In this document: one piece after another, positions 35,871 through 46,194 of the stretch
How positions within the stretch are numbered: the first letter of the stretch is position 1
How the letters are laid out: each line of letters begins with the position of its first letter
Assembly: GCF_017744395.1 (NCBI RefSeq)
Contig: NZ_JAGIBI010000001.1
Span: 248,001-312,000, forward strand
DNA length: 64,000 nt
DNA from: Herbaspirillum sp.
GTDB taxonomy: Bacteria > Pseudomonadota > Gammaproteobacteria > Burkholderiales > Burkholderiaceae_D
Reading direction: 5' to 3'
Made by a program: the position numbers and the translations under genes
Notes under the pieces: generated by a model
Told to the model about the DNA's origin: nothing
The model's input: only the letters and a program-made list of their open reading frames with translations
Databases searched by the model: none

Positions 35871-36593
35871 TCATGCTCGCAAAGCTGACAGCGACTGGCG
35901 CTGTTGGCCCTGGCTGTCGAAATTGGTCGGGGACAGCCAGCGTTCGAAGGCGCCGCGCAGCGCCGGCCATTCGCCGTCGATGATGGAGAACCAGGCCGTG
36001 TCGCGGTTGCGGCCGCGATAGACGATGGCCTGGCGGAAGATCCCTTCGAAGCTGAAGCCGAGTCGCAGCGCCGCGTTGCGCGAGGGGGTGTTGAGGCTGT
36101 CGCATTTCCATTCATAGCGGCGGTAGCCCAGTTGCTCGAAGGCGTAGCGCATCAGCAGGAATTGCGCCTCGGTGGCCACGCGTGTGCGCTTGAGCTGGCG
36201 CGATAGCGCGACATGCCCGACCTCGATCACGCCATGCTTCGGCTCGATGCGCATCAGCGCCAGGGTGCCGACGGCGCGCCCGCTGGCCTTGTCGATGACG
36301 GCGTAGTGCAGCGGGTCTTCGCTCTTTTCCAGGGCTTGCGCATGGTTGCGGTAAGAGGCCTGATCGGGGAAGGGGCCGCCCGTCATGTAGGTCCAGTCGC
36401 TGCCGTCCGGCGCCTGGGCAAAGGCTTGGTAGAGGTCGGCGGCATGGCGCTCGGCATTGACCGGTTCCAGCCGGCAGTAGCTGCCTTCGAGCACGATGCG
36501 CTGCGGGAGCGGGCGGGCTTGCCAGTCGGGCAGGGGGAAGCCGATGGGCTGGTTCCAGGCGTTGGTGGCGGGGCTCTTGTTGTCTTGGCTCAT
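35871..36593 (-). CDS. GNAT-family N-acetyltransferase (RimJ/RimL-like)
   Basis: VGTLALMRIEPKHGVIEVGHVALSRQLKRTRVATEAQFLLMRYAFEQLGYRRYEWKCDSLNTPSRNAALRLGFSFEG. Confidence 0.9.
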   Translation of the reverse strand: MSQDNKSPATNAWNQPIGFPLPDWQARPLPQRIVLEGSYCRLEPVNAERHAADLYQAFAQAPDGSDWTYMTGGPFPDQASYRNHAQALEKSEDPLHYAVIDKASGRAVGTLALMRIEPKHGVIEVGHVALSRQLKRTRVATEAQFLLMRYAFEQLGYRRYEWKCDSLNTPSRNAALRLGFSFEGIFRQAIVYRGRNRDTAWFSIIDGEWPALRGAFERWLSPTNFDSQGQQRQSLSALRA

Positions 36594-36652
36594 GGCGTGG
36601 TTGGCGTCGGCGGGACGCTTGCGGTTGGAATGGTTCAAACGATAGCGCTTTC

Positions 36653-36674
36653 GTGGCATCATAAAAAGTGCCAC
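36653..36674. promoter_or_regulatory. inverted repeat GTGGCA-N10-TGCCAC between gnat and mocR-type gene
   Basis: Read directly; an additional GAGCCAC half-site lies just downstream. Confidence 0.5.
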
Positions 36675-36717
36675 TATGTCCTTATCTTATGGAGCCACGA
36701 TTTTTGCCGCCCGACCC

Positions 36718-38190
36718 ATGACGGATCCTCTCCTTTTTTCCGCGCTGGCCGATGGCCCCGGCGTGCCGTCGCGCCAGCGGCAGTTGCTGGCGCGTTTCAA
36801 GCAAGCCATCCTGGACGGACGCCTGGCCGCCGGGAGCAGGCTGCCTTCCTCGCGCGCGTTGTGCGAGGAGCTGCAGGTTTCCCGCAATACCGTGCTGGCG
36901 GTGTACGAGCAATTGAGCGCCGAGGGATATGCCCAGGCCGACCGCCAGGGCACGCGGGTGGCGCCGCTGTCGTCGCTGTCTTCCCTGCCGCGCAAGCCGG
37001 CGGTGGAGGTTCCCGCCAAGGCCGCTCCGGCTCCGCTACAGTCGCGGCGGGTGCAGACGCTGGCGCTTACGCGCGATGCCGGCGACCGCAGCCTGCCGCT
37101 GACGCCGGGCATGCCGGCCTTGAACCGGTTTCCCATCAACGCCTGGCTGCGGGCGCAGGAGCGCGCATTGCGGCGGGCGCCGCCGCAGGTGCTGGGATAT
37201 GGCGATCCCCTGGGCGAGCCGGCGTTGCGCAGCGCCATCGCGCAGTATTTGCGGGTGGCGCGCGGTGTGCGCTGCGAGGCAGCGCAGGTGGTGGTGACGG
37301 AGGGCGCGCAAGGCGCCTTGTCGCTGTGCGTGCGCCTGTTTTCCAATCCCGGCGACACAGCCTGGGTGGAGGATCCCGGCTATGGCGGGGCGCGTACGGC
37401 CTTCCACGCCGGCGACCTGAAGACGGTGGGCATGGCGGTGGATAGCGAGGGGATTGTGATTCCCGAACGCCTGTGGCGCACCAGGCCGGCGCGGCTGGTG
37501 CATGTCACGCCTTCGCACCAGTATCCGACCGGCGCCGTGCTGTCGCTGGCGCGCCGGCTGTCGTTGATAGAGCAGGCGCATCGGGCCGGCAGCTGGATCA
37601 TCGAAGACGACTACGACAGCGAGTTCCGTCATCGTGGCCATCCGGTGCCGGCCATGCAGGGGCTGTTGCCGCGGGCGCCTGTGCTGTATGTGGGGACGTT
37701 CAGCAAGACCATGTTCCCGGCCTTGCGCATCGGTTTCCTGGTATTGCCGAAGTCGGCGGGAGAGGGGGCTTACCCGGCGCTGGCCGAACTGTTGCGCGGC
37801 GGCCATCGGCTGGAGCAGCTGGCATTGGCGGAGTTCATCGCCAGCGGCCAGTTCTCGCGGCACTTGGGGCGCATGCGGCGTTTATACCGGGAGCGCCAGC
37901 GGGCGCTGCGGGAGGCGCTGGCCTCGCACCTGAAGATGGAACATGAGGTGCTGGGCGGCGACAGCGGGCTGCACCTGACGGTGCGGCTGCCCGAGGCTTA
38001 TGACGACGCCGCCATCAGCGCCGCGGCGCGCGCGGCGGGGATCAACGTCGGGGCGCTGTCGTCGTTTTCGGCAGCACGTCCGAAGGCGACCTGCAATGGC
38101 CTGGTGATCGGTTATGGCGATACGTCGGAAGACCAGTTCTTGCCGTTGATCGGGCGACTGGGAGGAATACTGCGCAAGCTTGCGCGCTGA
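36718..38190 (+). CDS. MocR/PdxR-type GntR-aminotransferase fusion regulator
   Basis: GntR wHTH (LARFKQAILDGRLAAGSRLPSSRALCEELQVSRNTVLAVYEQL) fused to PLP aminotransferase fold (EDDYDSEFRH, YVGTFSKTMFPALRIGFLVLP). Confidence 0.94.
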   Translation: MTDPLLFSALADGPGVPSRQRQLLARFKQAILDGRLAAGSRLPSSRALCEELQVSRNTVLAVYEQLSAEGYAQADRQGTRVAPLSSLSSLPRKPAVEVPAKAAPAPLQSRRVQTLALTRDAGDRSLPLTPGMPALNRFPINAWLRAQERALRRAPPQVLGYGDPLGEPALRSAIAQYLRVARGVRCEAAQVVVTEGAQGALSLCVRLFSNPGDTAWVEDPGYGGARTAFHAGDLKTVGMAVDSEGIVIPERLWRTRPARLVHVTPSHQYPTGAVLSLARRLSLIEQAHRAGSWIIEDDYDSEFRHRGHPVPAMQGLLPRAPVLYVGTFSKTMFPALRIGFLVLPKSAGEGAYPALAELLRGGHRLEQLALAEFIASGQFSRHLGRMRRLYRERQRALREALASHLKMEHEVLGGDSGLHLTVRLPEAYDDAAISAAARAAGINVGALSSFSAARPKATCNGLVIGYGDTSEDQFLPLIGRLGGILRKLAR

Positions 38191-38203
38191 AGGACGCTCG
38201 GCC

Positions 38204-38776
38204 CTAGCTTTCCACTATGGCATCGCCTTCGAACTGTTTGGCATATTCGGCGCGGCGCGCCTGGTCCGATTCGATCAGTAGCTGGTAGCGGGTCTCGGAG
38301 ACGCGTTGCTGCAGCACCGCGGCATAGCGCTCGCGCTGCAGCCATTCGATGATGATGGAGGCGGTCATCACGATCACGGTGTAGACGATGATCATGAAGA
38401 TGTCCTTGTCGTTGAGGCCGTCGATCATGTAGAACGGCTTGCGGAAGAAGAACATCGCGGTGGGAATGCTGACGGCTAGCAGTCCCAGCGCATAAAGGTA
38501 GCCGGCCAGGTAGCTGATGACGATGCAATTGACCGCGAAAAACAGCATCGACATGGATTCGTCGACAATGGGCGCCAAGGCATAGCGCAGGCCGAAGGCC
38601 ATGATGAAACCGGTCACGCTGAAGTAAAGCGGCCGCAGGCCCTGCGGGCGCCAGCTCTTCGCGTTCTTGAGTTTGATCAGCCTCATGAGGACTCTGGAAT
38701 GGGGGCGGGTTGAAGTCATCTTCTCTTGCATTGCGCCACGGCGCAATATCCTCATGTTAAGAAACGCATCTGTCAA
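38204..38776 (-). CDS. hypothetical membrane protein
   Basis: Several hydrophobic segments (LYFSVTGFIMAFGLRYALAPIVD, MLFFAVNCIVISYLAGYLYALGLLAVSI); start codon uncertain. Confidence 0.65.
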   Translation of the reverse strand: MTDAFLNMRILRRGAMQEKMTSTRPHSRVLMRLIKLKNAKSWRPQGLRPLYFSVTGFIMAFGLRYALAPIVDESMSMLFFAVNCIVISYLAGYLYALGLLAVSIPTAMFFFRKPFYMIDGLNDKDIFMIIVYTVIVMTASIIIEWLQRERYAAVLQQRVSETRYQLLIESDQARRAEYAKQFEGDAIVES

Positions 38777-38818
38777 AAAACTGACGGAATGGCTTTTTTT
38801 TGCGATGTCGTGTTTGCG

Positions 38819-39730
38819 TTACTGGCGGCGGTCCTTCAGCGGCGAGGAGTGCGCCAGGTACTTGCGCGACAGCTCGTTACCGTGCAGGTCGATGCCGCGC
38901 TTGATGAACATGACCGTTTCATTGGTCACGATCTCGCGCTCGTTGTCGACGGTGATGATGTGGTAGCAGTCTCCCAGCCAGATCACCTTGCGCACTTCCG
39001 ATGAAATGCCTTGCAGGATGAGTTCCGCGTTCTTCGGCGAGGCGGTTTCGTCGTCGATGGAATGGATGATGAGGATGTTGGCGCGCACCAGCGGCAGCGA
39101 TTCCCGCACATAAGCCATCATCCGCTGCGCCGCGCGCAGGTGGCGCGCCGGTATCGACGCCGCGCCGACTGCCGCCACGCCATCCTTTTCCAGGGCGCTG
39201 GCCACGCGCCGGCGCATGTCGAAATTCTTGATGCCGTAGGGTTCGCTCTCCTTGTACGACCAGTTGCGGATGCCCATGTCATAGAACACCCGCAGCAGGT
39301 TCTGGTACCAAGGCACCGACCAGCCGTCATATTGCAGCACCGGCGACAGCAGCACCACGCTCAGCAGTTCGCTGCTGCGCGAAGCGACTGCCAGCGCCAG
39401 CGTCGCGCCCATGCTGAGGCCGCAGATGGAAACCGTCTTGAACTCTTCCCGCAGGCGCGCCACCTTGCTTTCGACGGCGGCGCACCAGTCTTCCCAATTG
39501 GGCGTGACCTGCGAATTGGTCAGCGACGCGGAATAGTTGTCGATGACCATCGGAATGACGGTGCAGCCGACCTTCTTCAATTGCTTGGGGATCGAGCCCA
39601 GCTCGAGCTGGGAGCCGCACAGGCCGTGCAACAGGAGGACGGCATGCTCCTTGTGCGGGCCGCCATGGCGTTCTTCGGTCAGCAAGCCGGCAAAGGTTTC
39701 GGTGTTGTCAATGGATGACGGTGAGTCCAT
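38819..39730 (-). CDS. alpha/beta hydrolase (carboxylesterase-like)
   Basis: HAVLLLHGLCGSQLELG, nucleophile elbow ICGLSMGATLAL, ANILIIHSIDDETAS. Confidence 0.88.
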   Translation of the reverse strand: MDSPSSIDNTETFAGLLTEERHGGPHKEHAVLLLHGLCGSQLELGSIPKQLKKVGCTVIPMVIDNYSASLTNSQVTPNWEDWCAAVESKVARLREEFKTVSICGLSMGATLALAVASRSSELLSVVLLSPVLQYDGWSVPWYQNLLRVFYDMGIRNWSYKESEPYGIKNFDMRRRVASALEKDGVAAVGAASIPARHLRAAQRMMAYVRESLPLVRANILIIHSIDDETASPKNAELILQGISSEVRKVIWLGDCYHIITVDNEREIVTNETVMFIKRGIDLHGNELSRKYLAHSSPLKDRRQ

Positions 39731-40087
39731 AAATCTTCGTTTGCCGGCATTCAAGCCGGCGGTCTTTCTGGCGAACCGTTCGCCCCCGGACATACGGGAT
39801 GGCGCGGCGGTTTGGCGTGCGCTTTGTGTTTCCCGGATGCATTTCCCTGGCCGCCCGTAGCGTGGGCGTGTTTTTTTGCAAAAGTCTAACCGTCCGGGAT
39901 GAATGTTGCCAGCGTTAATCGTTCTCATCTGCCGGTTGAGGCCCTTTCTGGGAGCAGGATGTTTCAGCAGGCGGGAATTGGCCAGAATTATTTGCCGTTA
40001 ATGCAACAATGCCATGTTTGATTGTTTGATGGAAATAATGGTTTTTATGGGATGGCAGCCTGTGCCGGGAAATTCCGGCGCCAATGA

Positions 40088-40119
40088 AAAAAGCCCTCCG
40101 ATTTGCATCGAAGGGCTTT
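40088..40119 (-). terminator. Rho-independent terminator downstream of glycine-zipper gene
   Basis: AAAGCCCT..CGATTTGCATCG..AGGGCTTT stem, T-tract on minus strand. Confidence 0.8.
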
Positions 40120-40144
40120 CTCGACCGGGGATTGCCGAGGTCGC

Positions 40145-40792
40145 TTAGCCGCGGCCTTCCAGGTGGCCGTTGACTACGCGAACCTGGTCGCCGACGCGCC
40201 AGTTGTCGGCGGTTTGCGGGAAGCTGCGGGTCTTGCCGTTTTCCATCCGCACGTCGACTTCATAGGAGGTGGTGGTGCGGGCGCGCTTTTCCACTTCATT
40301 GCCGGCATAGCCGCCGCCTACTGCGCCGGCGACGGTTGCCAGCGTGCGGCCGGTGCCGCCGCCGATCTGGTTGCCCAGCAGGCCGCCGACGATGGCGCCG
40401 CCGGCAATGCCCACGCCGCTGGTGCTGGGGGTGTGCTGGATGGCGCGCACGGCGACCACTTCACCGCAGCTATTGCAAATGGCGGGAGCCGGTGCTGCCT
40501 GGCCGGGGGCAGCTGCTCTGACGGCTTGTCGGGCCGGGGCTGCTTGTTGCGCCTGTCGTGCTTGTTGTTGGGCGCTGGCTTGTGCTTGCTGCTGCTGTTG
40601 TTGCTCGGCTTGTTGAGCTTGCTGTGCCAGCGCTGCCTGTTGCTGCGGCGAGTTGGTGCTGTTCGAATTGGGGATCAGGCCGGTCATGGCGGCGACGCCG
40701 ATCAGGCTGACCAGGATGACGGCAACCGCAGCACCGGCGACCAGCGGGTGCAGACGATTCGAGGATGCTTGTTTGATAACAGGGGTGTCCAT
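40145..40792 (-). CDS. glycine-zipper 2TM (17 kDa antigen-like) protein with Q/A-rich linker
   Basis: GVGIAGGAIVGGLLGNQIGGGTGRTLATVAGAVGGGYAGNEVEKR and NWRVGDQVRVVNGHLE. Confidence 0.9.
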   Translation of the reverse strand: MDTPVIKQASSNRLHPLVAGAAVAVILVSLIGVAAMTGLIPNSNSTNSPQQQAALAQQAQQAEQQQQQQAQASAQQQARQAQQAAPARQAVRAAAPGQAAPAPAICNSCGEVVAVRAIQHTPSTSGVGIAGGAIVGGLLGNQIGGGTGRTLATVAGAVGGGYAGNEVEKRARTTTSYEVDVRMENGKTRSFPQTADNWRVGDQVRVVNGHLEGRG

Positions 40793-41039
40793 GATGGCCT
40801 CTCCATTTATTGTGTTGATGTGATTCGAATTATGGCGAGATGCGGGGACGAAAAAAATCCCGTTAGTGTGTCAGTTGTAAAAACTTGTAATGGATGGCAG
40901 TCCCATCAGGCGCGGCATCGCATGCCATGGGGGATTGGTGCGGATTGGCCGGGGTTCGTTGCCGCTACGGCAATGTTGCGCGGGAGGGACGATCGCAGGG
41001 AAAGCCGCACCCCGGAGCCGGGGTGCGGTGGGCAGGCGC

Positions 41040-41207
41040 TTAGAACCTGTTCACGATCTCGTCCGGGGCCGTTCAAATGCCCTTTCAGGCGATCTGCGGC
41101 GTTGCAAAGCCTCGCCGGGCCAACCGGCCCGGCTGCGTTTTGCGCCTTGCATCTCATCCTGAAATGACATTTGACCGACTCCCGGCGAGATCGTGAACAG
41201 GTTCTTA
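41040..41207. mobile_element. 168-bp MITE-like long hairpin flanked by TTA
   Basis: TTA-GAACCTGTTCACGATCTCG ... CGAGATCGTGAACAGGTTC-TTA; 19-bp perfect ends and a central GCCGGGCC-AACC-GGCCCGGC stem share the same centre (41123.5). Confidence 0.75.
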
Positions 41208-42752
41208 GTCTTCGCGGCGCAGGTGCGGGAACAGGATCACGTCGCGGATGTTGGGCGAGTCGGTGATCAGCATCATCAGGCGGTCGATGCCGATGCCGCA
41301 GCCGCCGGCCGGCGGCATGCCGTATTCCAGCGCGCGGATGTAGTCGGCGTCGTAGTACATCGCCTCTTCGTCGCCGGCGTCCTTGGCGGCCACCTGCGCC
41401 TGGAAGCGCGCGGCCTGGTCTTCGGCGTCGTTGAGCTCGGAGAAGCCGTTGGCGATCTCGCGGCCGGTGATGAACAGCTCGAAGCGTTCGGTGATGCCCG
41501 GCACGGTGTCGGAAGCGCGCGCCAGCGGCGAGACTTCGACCGGGTAGTCGATGATGTAGGTCGGGTTCCACAACTGCGATTCGGCGGTCTCTTCGAACAG
41601 CGCCAGTTGCAGCGAGCCGATGCCGGCGCCGGCCAGCGGAGCCTGGTCGGTCTTGACGCCGAACTTCTTCAGTTCGGTGCGCAGGAAGTCGATGTCGGCC
41701 AGTTGCGCTTCGGTGTACTGCGGCGCGTACTTCAGGATCGCGCCGGTGATGGTCAGGCGGTCGAACGGCTTGGACAGGTCCAGCTCGCGGCCCTGGTAGG
41801 TCAGCACGGCGGTGCCGTGGGCGTCGATCGCGGCCTGGCGGATCACCTGTTCGGTGAAGCCCATCAGCCACTGGTAATCCACGTAGGCGGCGTAGAACTC
41901 CATCATCGTGAATTCCGGATTGTGGCGCGGCGAGACGCCTTCATTGCGGAAGTTGCGGTTGACTTCGAACACGCGCTCGAAACCGCCCACCACCAGGCGC
42001 TTCAGGTACAGCTCGGGCGCGATGCGCATGAACATCTGCATGTCCAGCGCGTTGTGGTGGGTGATGAAGGGTTTGGCCGCGGCGCCGCCCGGGATCGGGT
42101 GCAGCATCGGGGTTTCCACTTCCATGAAACCATTGGTTTCCATGAAGCGGCGGATCGACGACATGGCGGCGGTGCGCGCCTTGAAGGTGCGGCGGGTTTC
42201 CTCGCTCATGATCAGGTCGACATAGCGCTGGCGGTACTTCATTTCCTGGTCTGCCAGGCCGTGGAACTTGTCCGGCAGCGGGCGCAGCGACTTGGTGATC
42301 AGCTTGAGCCTGGTCACCTTGACCGACAGCTCGCCGGTCTTGGTCTTGAACAGCGTGCCTTCGGCGCCCAGGATGTCGCCCAGGTCGTAGTGCTTGAAGG
42401 CGGCCATGGCTTCGTCGCCGGTCACGTCCTTGGTCACGTAGAGCTGGATGCGGCCGTCGGCGCGCGCGCCCGAGGCATCCTGCAGGGTGGCGAAGGCGGC
42501 CTTGCCCATGACCCGCTTCAACATCATGCGGCCGGCCACCGAGACGGTTACCGGGTTGGCTTCCAGCGCTTCGTTTTCCAGGCCGTCGTATTTGGCGTGC
42601 AGGTCGGAGGCCTTGTCGGCCGGGCGGAAATCGTTGGGGAAGGCGACGCCTTGTTCGCGGATCGCGGCCAGCTTGGCGCGGCGTTCGGCGATGATGCTGT
42701 TCTCGTCGGCTGCAGGTGCTGCTTGTGCAGCGTTGTTGTTTTGCGTGGTCAT
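41205..42752 (-). CDS. lysS: lysine--tRNA ligase (class II)
   Basis: Class II motifs ([66 protein letters not shown]). Confidence 0.96.
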   Translation of the reverse strand: MTTQNNNAAQAAPAADENSIIAERRAKLAAIREQGVAFPNDFRPADKASDLHAKYDGLENEALEANPVTVSVAGRMMLKRVMGKAAFATLQDASGARADGRIQLYVTKDVTGDEAMAAFKHYDLGDILGAEGTLFKTKTGELSVKVTRLKLITKSLRPLPDKFHGLADQEMKYRQRYVDLIMSEETRRTFKARTAAMSSIRRFMETNGFMEVETPMLHPIPGGAAAKPFITHHNALDMQMFMRIAPELYLKRLVVGGFERVFEVNRNFRNEGVSPRHNPEFTMMEFYAAYVDYQWLMGFTEQVIRQAAIDAHGTAVLTYQGRELDLSKPFDRLTITGAILKYAPQYTEAQLADIDFLRTELKKFGVKTDQAPLAGAGIGSLQLALFEETAESQLWNPTYIIDYPVEVSPLARASDTVPGITERFELFITGREIANGFSELNDAEDQAARFQAQVAAKDAGDEEAMYYDADYIRALEYGMPPAGGCGIGIDRLMMLITDSPNIRDVILFPHLRRED

Positions 42753-42826
42753 GGTTGGAAATCGTGAATGTTGAACGGTCGGCCGGAGGTGGCGATGCCG
42801 CGGAGCGAACCCCGCGGCATGCGACG

Positions 42827-43931
42827 TCAGACGCCCTGTTTCAGCGAAGCGGCGATGAAGTCGTCGAGGTCGCCGTCGAGCACCGCCTTGGTGTTGCCGG
42901 TTTCATGGTTGGTGCGCAAGTCCTTGATGCGGGACTGGTCCAGCACGTAGGAGCGGATCTGGTGGCCCCAGCCGACATCGGTCTTGGAGTCTTCCAGTTT
43001 CTGCTGCTCGCTCATGCGCTTGCGCAGTTCCAGTTCGAACAGCTTGGCGCGCAGCATGTCCCAGGCTTCGGCGCGGTTGCGGTGCTGGCTGCGGTCGTTC
43101 TGGCACTGCACGACAATGCCGGACGGCGCGTGCGTCAGGCGCACCGCGGAGTCGGTCTTGTTGATGTGCTGGCCGCCGGCGCCGGAAGCGCGGTAGGTGT
43201 CCACGCGCACGTCGGCCGGGTTGATCTCGATCTCGAAGGATTCGTCGACTTCCGGGTAGACGAACAGGCTGGAGAACGAGGTATGGCGGCCGTTGCTGGA
43301 GTCGAATGGCGACTTGCGCACCAGGCGGTGCACGCCGGTCTCGGTGCGCAGGAAACCGTAGGCGTATTCGCCCTCGACCTTGATGGTGGCGGTCTTGATG
43401 CCGGCCACTTCGCCGTCGGACTGTTCCATGATCTCGGCCTTGAAGCCCTTGCGTTCGCAATAACGCAGGTACTGGCGCAGCAGCATGGACGCCCAGTCCT
43501 GCGCCTCGGTGCCGCCGGCGCCGGCCTGGATGTCGATGAAGCAGTTGTTGGCGTCCATCGGGCCGCTGAACATGCGGCGGAACTCCATTTCCTCGACCAG
43601 CTTCTTCAGGCCTTCGGCATCGCTTTCGATGGCGACGATGGTGTCCTCGTCCTTTTCCTCGCGCGCCATCTCGAAGAGATCACGGGCGTCGTTCAGGTCG
43701 GCGTCGATCTTGATGAGGGTGTGGACGATCGCTTCCAGCGATTTCTTTTCCTTGCCGAGGTCCTGGGCCCGTTTCTGGTCGTTCCAGACGTTCGGGTCTT
43801 CCAGTTCGGCGTTGACTTGTTCGAGTTTCTCCGACTTCACATCGAAGTCAAAGATACCTCCGTAGCTCGGTGGCGCGGGTGGCCAGGTCGTCGAGCAAGG
43901 ATTGGAGGGAATTGAGGCGTTCTGCTTCCAT
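42827..43931 (-). CDS. prfB: peptide chain release factor 2, expressed by programmed +1 frameshift
   Basis: RF2 body with GGQ ([19 protein letters not shown]); upstream frame [27 protein letters not shown] joins at CUU-UGA-C. Confidence 0.96.
43847..43862 (-). promoter_or_regulatory. prfB programmed +1 frameshift site (GGAGGTATCTTTGAC)
   Basis: SD-like GGAGG followed by TAT CTT TGA C on minus strand. Confidence 0.95.
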
Positions 43932-44101
43932 GACGGTTTCTTTTGCGATCAAACCGCACATTATACAAGAGGAGGGCGGCAATTCGCCCGTTGCCGGGTC
44001 ACAAGGCTGTCATTTTCGGCCGCTACCATCGCTGCGCCTGCATGGCTGACAAGATACTGACAGTGCATCGGGCCCCCTCAAGTTAATCCGGAGAAACATC
44101 G

Positions 44102-46054
44102 ATGAGACAGCCCGACCAGTACGCCATCCAATCCGACACCCAAGACGCCGGCCCGCAGGCCGGCCGCCGCAGCCTGCTCAAGGCGCTGTCCGCCGCGCCG
44201 CTGCTGCCGTTGGCCGGCGGCGTCGCCGCCGCGCTGTCGGCCTGCGCCACGCCGGGCGCGGGCAAGCCCTTCGTCTCGGCCCGCTTCACCGGCATGCCCG
44301 CGCCCACGCTGGCCGATCCGGCCGCGATGGCCGGCACCACCGTGGGCTCGGCGCTGGAAGTGGCGTTCGCCGACGGCAGCAAGCAGAGCTACAAGCTGGC
44401 CTACCAGCCTTTCTTCATGACCGGCGACATGGTGCCGGACGGCCGTGGCGGCACGGTGCTGGCCGGCGGCTATGTCGACATCAACAACCAGCCCATCATC
44501 GACCGCTCGGTGCCGGGCAAGGAGCGCCAGTTCTTCTCCGACTGTCCGGACGGCTCCTCGCTGCTGGTCATCGAGGGCGCCAGGGTGGCCGGCGTGAAGG
44601 GCAACACCGTCTTCGCCGTGGTGCAGTTCGAATACACCACGCGCGACCAGAAGCAGGCCGCCATGTACGGCCAGTTGCCGTCGCCGATCGCGGTGCTGAC
44701 GCTGGACCAGGATCCATCCTCGGGCAAGCTGTCGCTGGTCAAGTACCACAACGTCGATACCTCGCAGGTCAACGGCCTGTGGATCACCTGCGGCGCCAGC
44801 CTGTCGCCGTGGAATACCCACCTGTCCTCCGAAGAGTACGAGCCGGATGCCTCGGCGATCGCCTCCAACCCGCAATTCAAGGCTTTCAGCAAGAACCTGT
44901 ACGGCGATGAAACGCGCGCCAATCCCTACCACTACGGCCACTTGCCGGAAGTCACCGTCCATGCCGACGGCACCGGCTCGATCCGGAAGCACTATTGCCT
45001 GGGCCGCATCTCGCACGAGCTGGTGCAGGTCATGCCCGACCGGCGCACCGTGCTGATGGGCGACGACGCCACCAACGGCGGCCTGTTCATGTTCATCGCC
45101 GACCGCGCCGCCGACCTGTCGGCCGGTACCTTGTACGTGGCGCGCTGGGAGCAGGTCTCGGGTGTGGGTCCGGGCGCCGGCAAGCTGTCGTGGATCAGGC
45201 TGGGCAGCGCTTCCAGCGACGAAATCAAGGCCATGGCCGAGCGCTACAAGGCCGCCGGCATCATGGACATCCGCACCAGCGATCCGTCGGACGCCTCGTT
45301 CACCAAGATCCCGTTCGGCGGCAAGCCCAACTGGGTGCGCCTCAAGCCGGGTATGGAAAAGGCGGCGGCCTTCCTCGAAACCCACCGCTACGCCGCGCTG
45401 GCCGGCGGCAGCCTGGGCTTCACCAAGATGGAAGGCACCACCGTCAACGCGCGCGACAAGGTCGCCTATTCGGCCATGTCCTATGTGCAGACCTCGATGC
45501 TGGACGGCTCCGGCCACATCAAGGTGCAAGGCCCCAAGGCCGGCGCCGTGTACGCGCTGAACCTGCGCGGCGGCCAGCGCGACGCCACCGGCGCGGCGAT
45601 CGGCAGCGAATGGGTGCCGGTCGACATGGCGGCGCCGGCCGAGCTGGTCGGCGCGGACCTGAAGACGCCGGACGCGCTGGGCAACCTGGCGGCGCAGGAC
45701 CGCATCGCCAACCCGGACAACATCAAGTTCTCCGAAAAGCTGCGCACGCTGTTCATCGGCGAAGACAGCGGCATGCACGTCAACAACTTCCTGTGGGCCT
45801 ACAACGTCGACACCAAGGCCCTGACGCGAGTGCTGTCCTGCCCGGCCGGGGCCGAGTCGACCGGTTTGCACGCGGTCGACGAGATCAACGGCTGGACCTA
45901 TGTGATGAGCAATTTCCAGCATGCCGGCGATTGGGAGAAGGGCTTGCACGACAAGGTCAAGGACACGCTCGATCCGTTGGTACGCGCCAATTACAAGGAT
46001 CGTTTCGGCGCTACGGTGGGCTACCTGACCGGACTGCCTTACTCCAAGGCTTGA
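44102..46054 (+). CDS. PhoX-family (DUF839) phosphatase with Tat-like signal
   Basis: AGRRSLLKALSAAPLLPLAGG signal, LWITCGASLSPWNTHLSSEEYEPDA, LFIGEDSGMHVNNFLWAYN. Confidence 0.9.
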   Translation: MRQPDQYAIQSDTQDAGPQAGRRSLLKALSAAPLLPLAGGVAAALSACATPGAGKPFVSARFTGMPAPTLADPAAMAGTTVGSALEVAFADGSKQSYKLAYQPFFMTGDMVPDGRGGTVLAGGYVDINNQPIIDRSVPGKERQFFSDCPDGSSLLVIEGARVAGVKGNTVFAVVQFEYTTRDQKQAAMYGQLPSPIAVLTLDQDPSSGKLSLVKYHNVDTSQVNGLWITCGASLSPWNTHLSSEEYEPDASAIASNPQFKAFSKNLYGDETRANPYHYGHLPEVTVHADGTGSIRKHYCLGRISHELVQVMPDRRTVLMGDDATNGGLFMFIADRAADLSAGTLYVARWEQVSGVGPGAGKLSWIRLGSASSDEIKAMAERYKAAGIMDIRTSDPSDASFTKIPFGGKPNWVRLKPGMEKAAAFLETHRYAALAGGSLGFTKMEGTTVNARDKVAYSAMSYVQTSMLDGSGHIKVQGPKAGAVYALNLRGGQRDATGAAIGSEWVPVDMAAPAELVGADLKTPDALGNLAAQDRIANPDNIKFSEKLRTLFIGEDSGMHVNNFLWAYNVDTKALTRVLSCPAGAESTGLHAVDEINGWTYVMSNFQHAGDWEKGLHDKVKDTLDPLVRANYKDRFGATVGYLTGLPYSKA

Positions 46055-46076
46055 TGCGTTTGAACGCATGACTGGC

Positions 46077-46105
46077 GGCAGGCCTGCGGGCCTGCCGTTT
46101 TTTGT
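46077..46105 (+). terminator. Rho-independent terminator after phoX-like gene
   Basis: GGCAGGCC-TGCG-GGCCTGCC-GTTTTTTG. Confidence 0.85.
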
Positions 46106-46194
46106 TGTGTCCGGCCGATGTCTCCAATCGGCATACTTGCTGTGAACGCAATCTGCTAGGATCGGTCTCATCAGCTTGCTTCCTACGCCTGCCG

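Noticed and set aside
40560-40660. CTG/TTG-rich repeat tract resembling a microsatellite
   Set aside because: Explained by the Q/A-rich linker of the glycine-zipper protein; codons are mixed rather than a pure repeat.
41040-41207. Interpretation of the 168-bp palindrome as an ordinary lysS terminator
   Set aside because: No T-tract, ends coincide with TTA duplications, and related ends recur at 48676 and 57773; a terminator role is not excluded.
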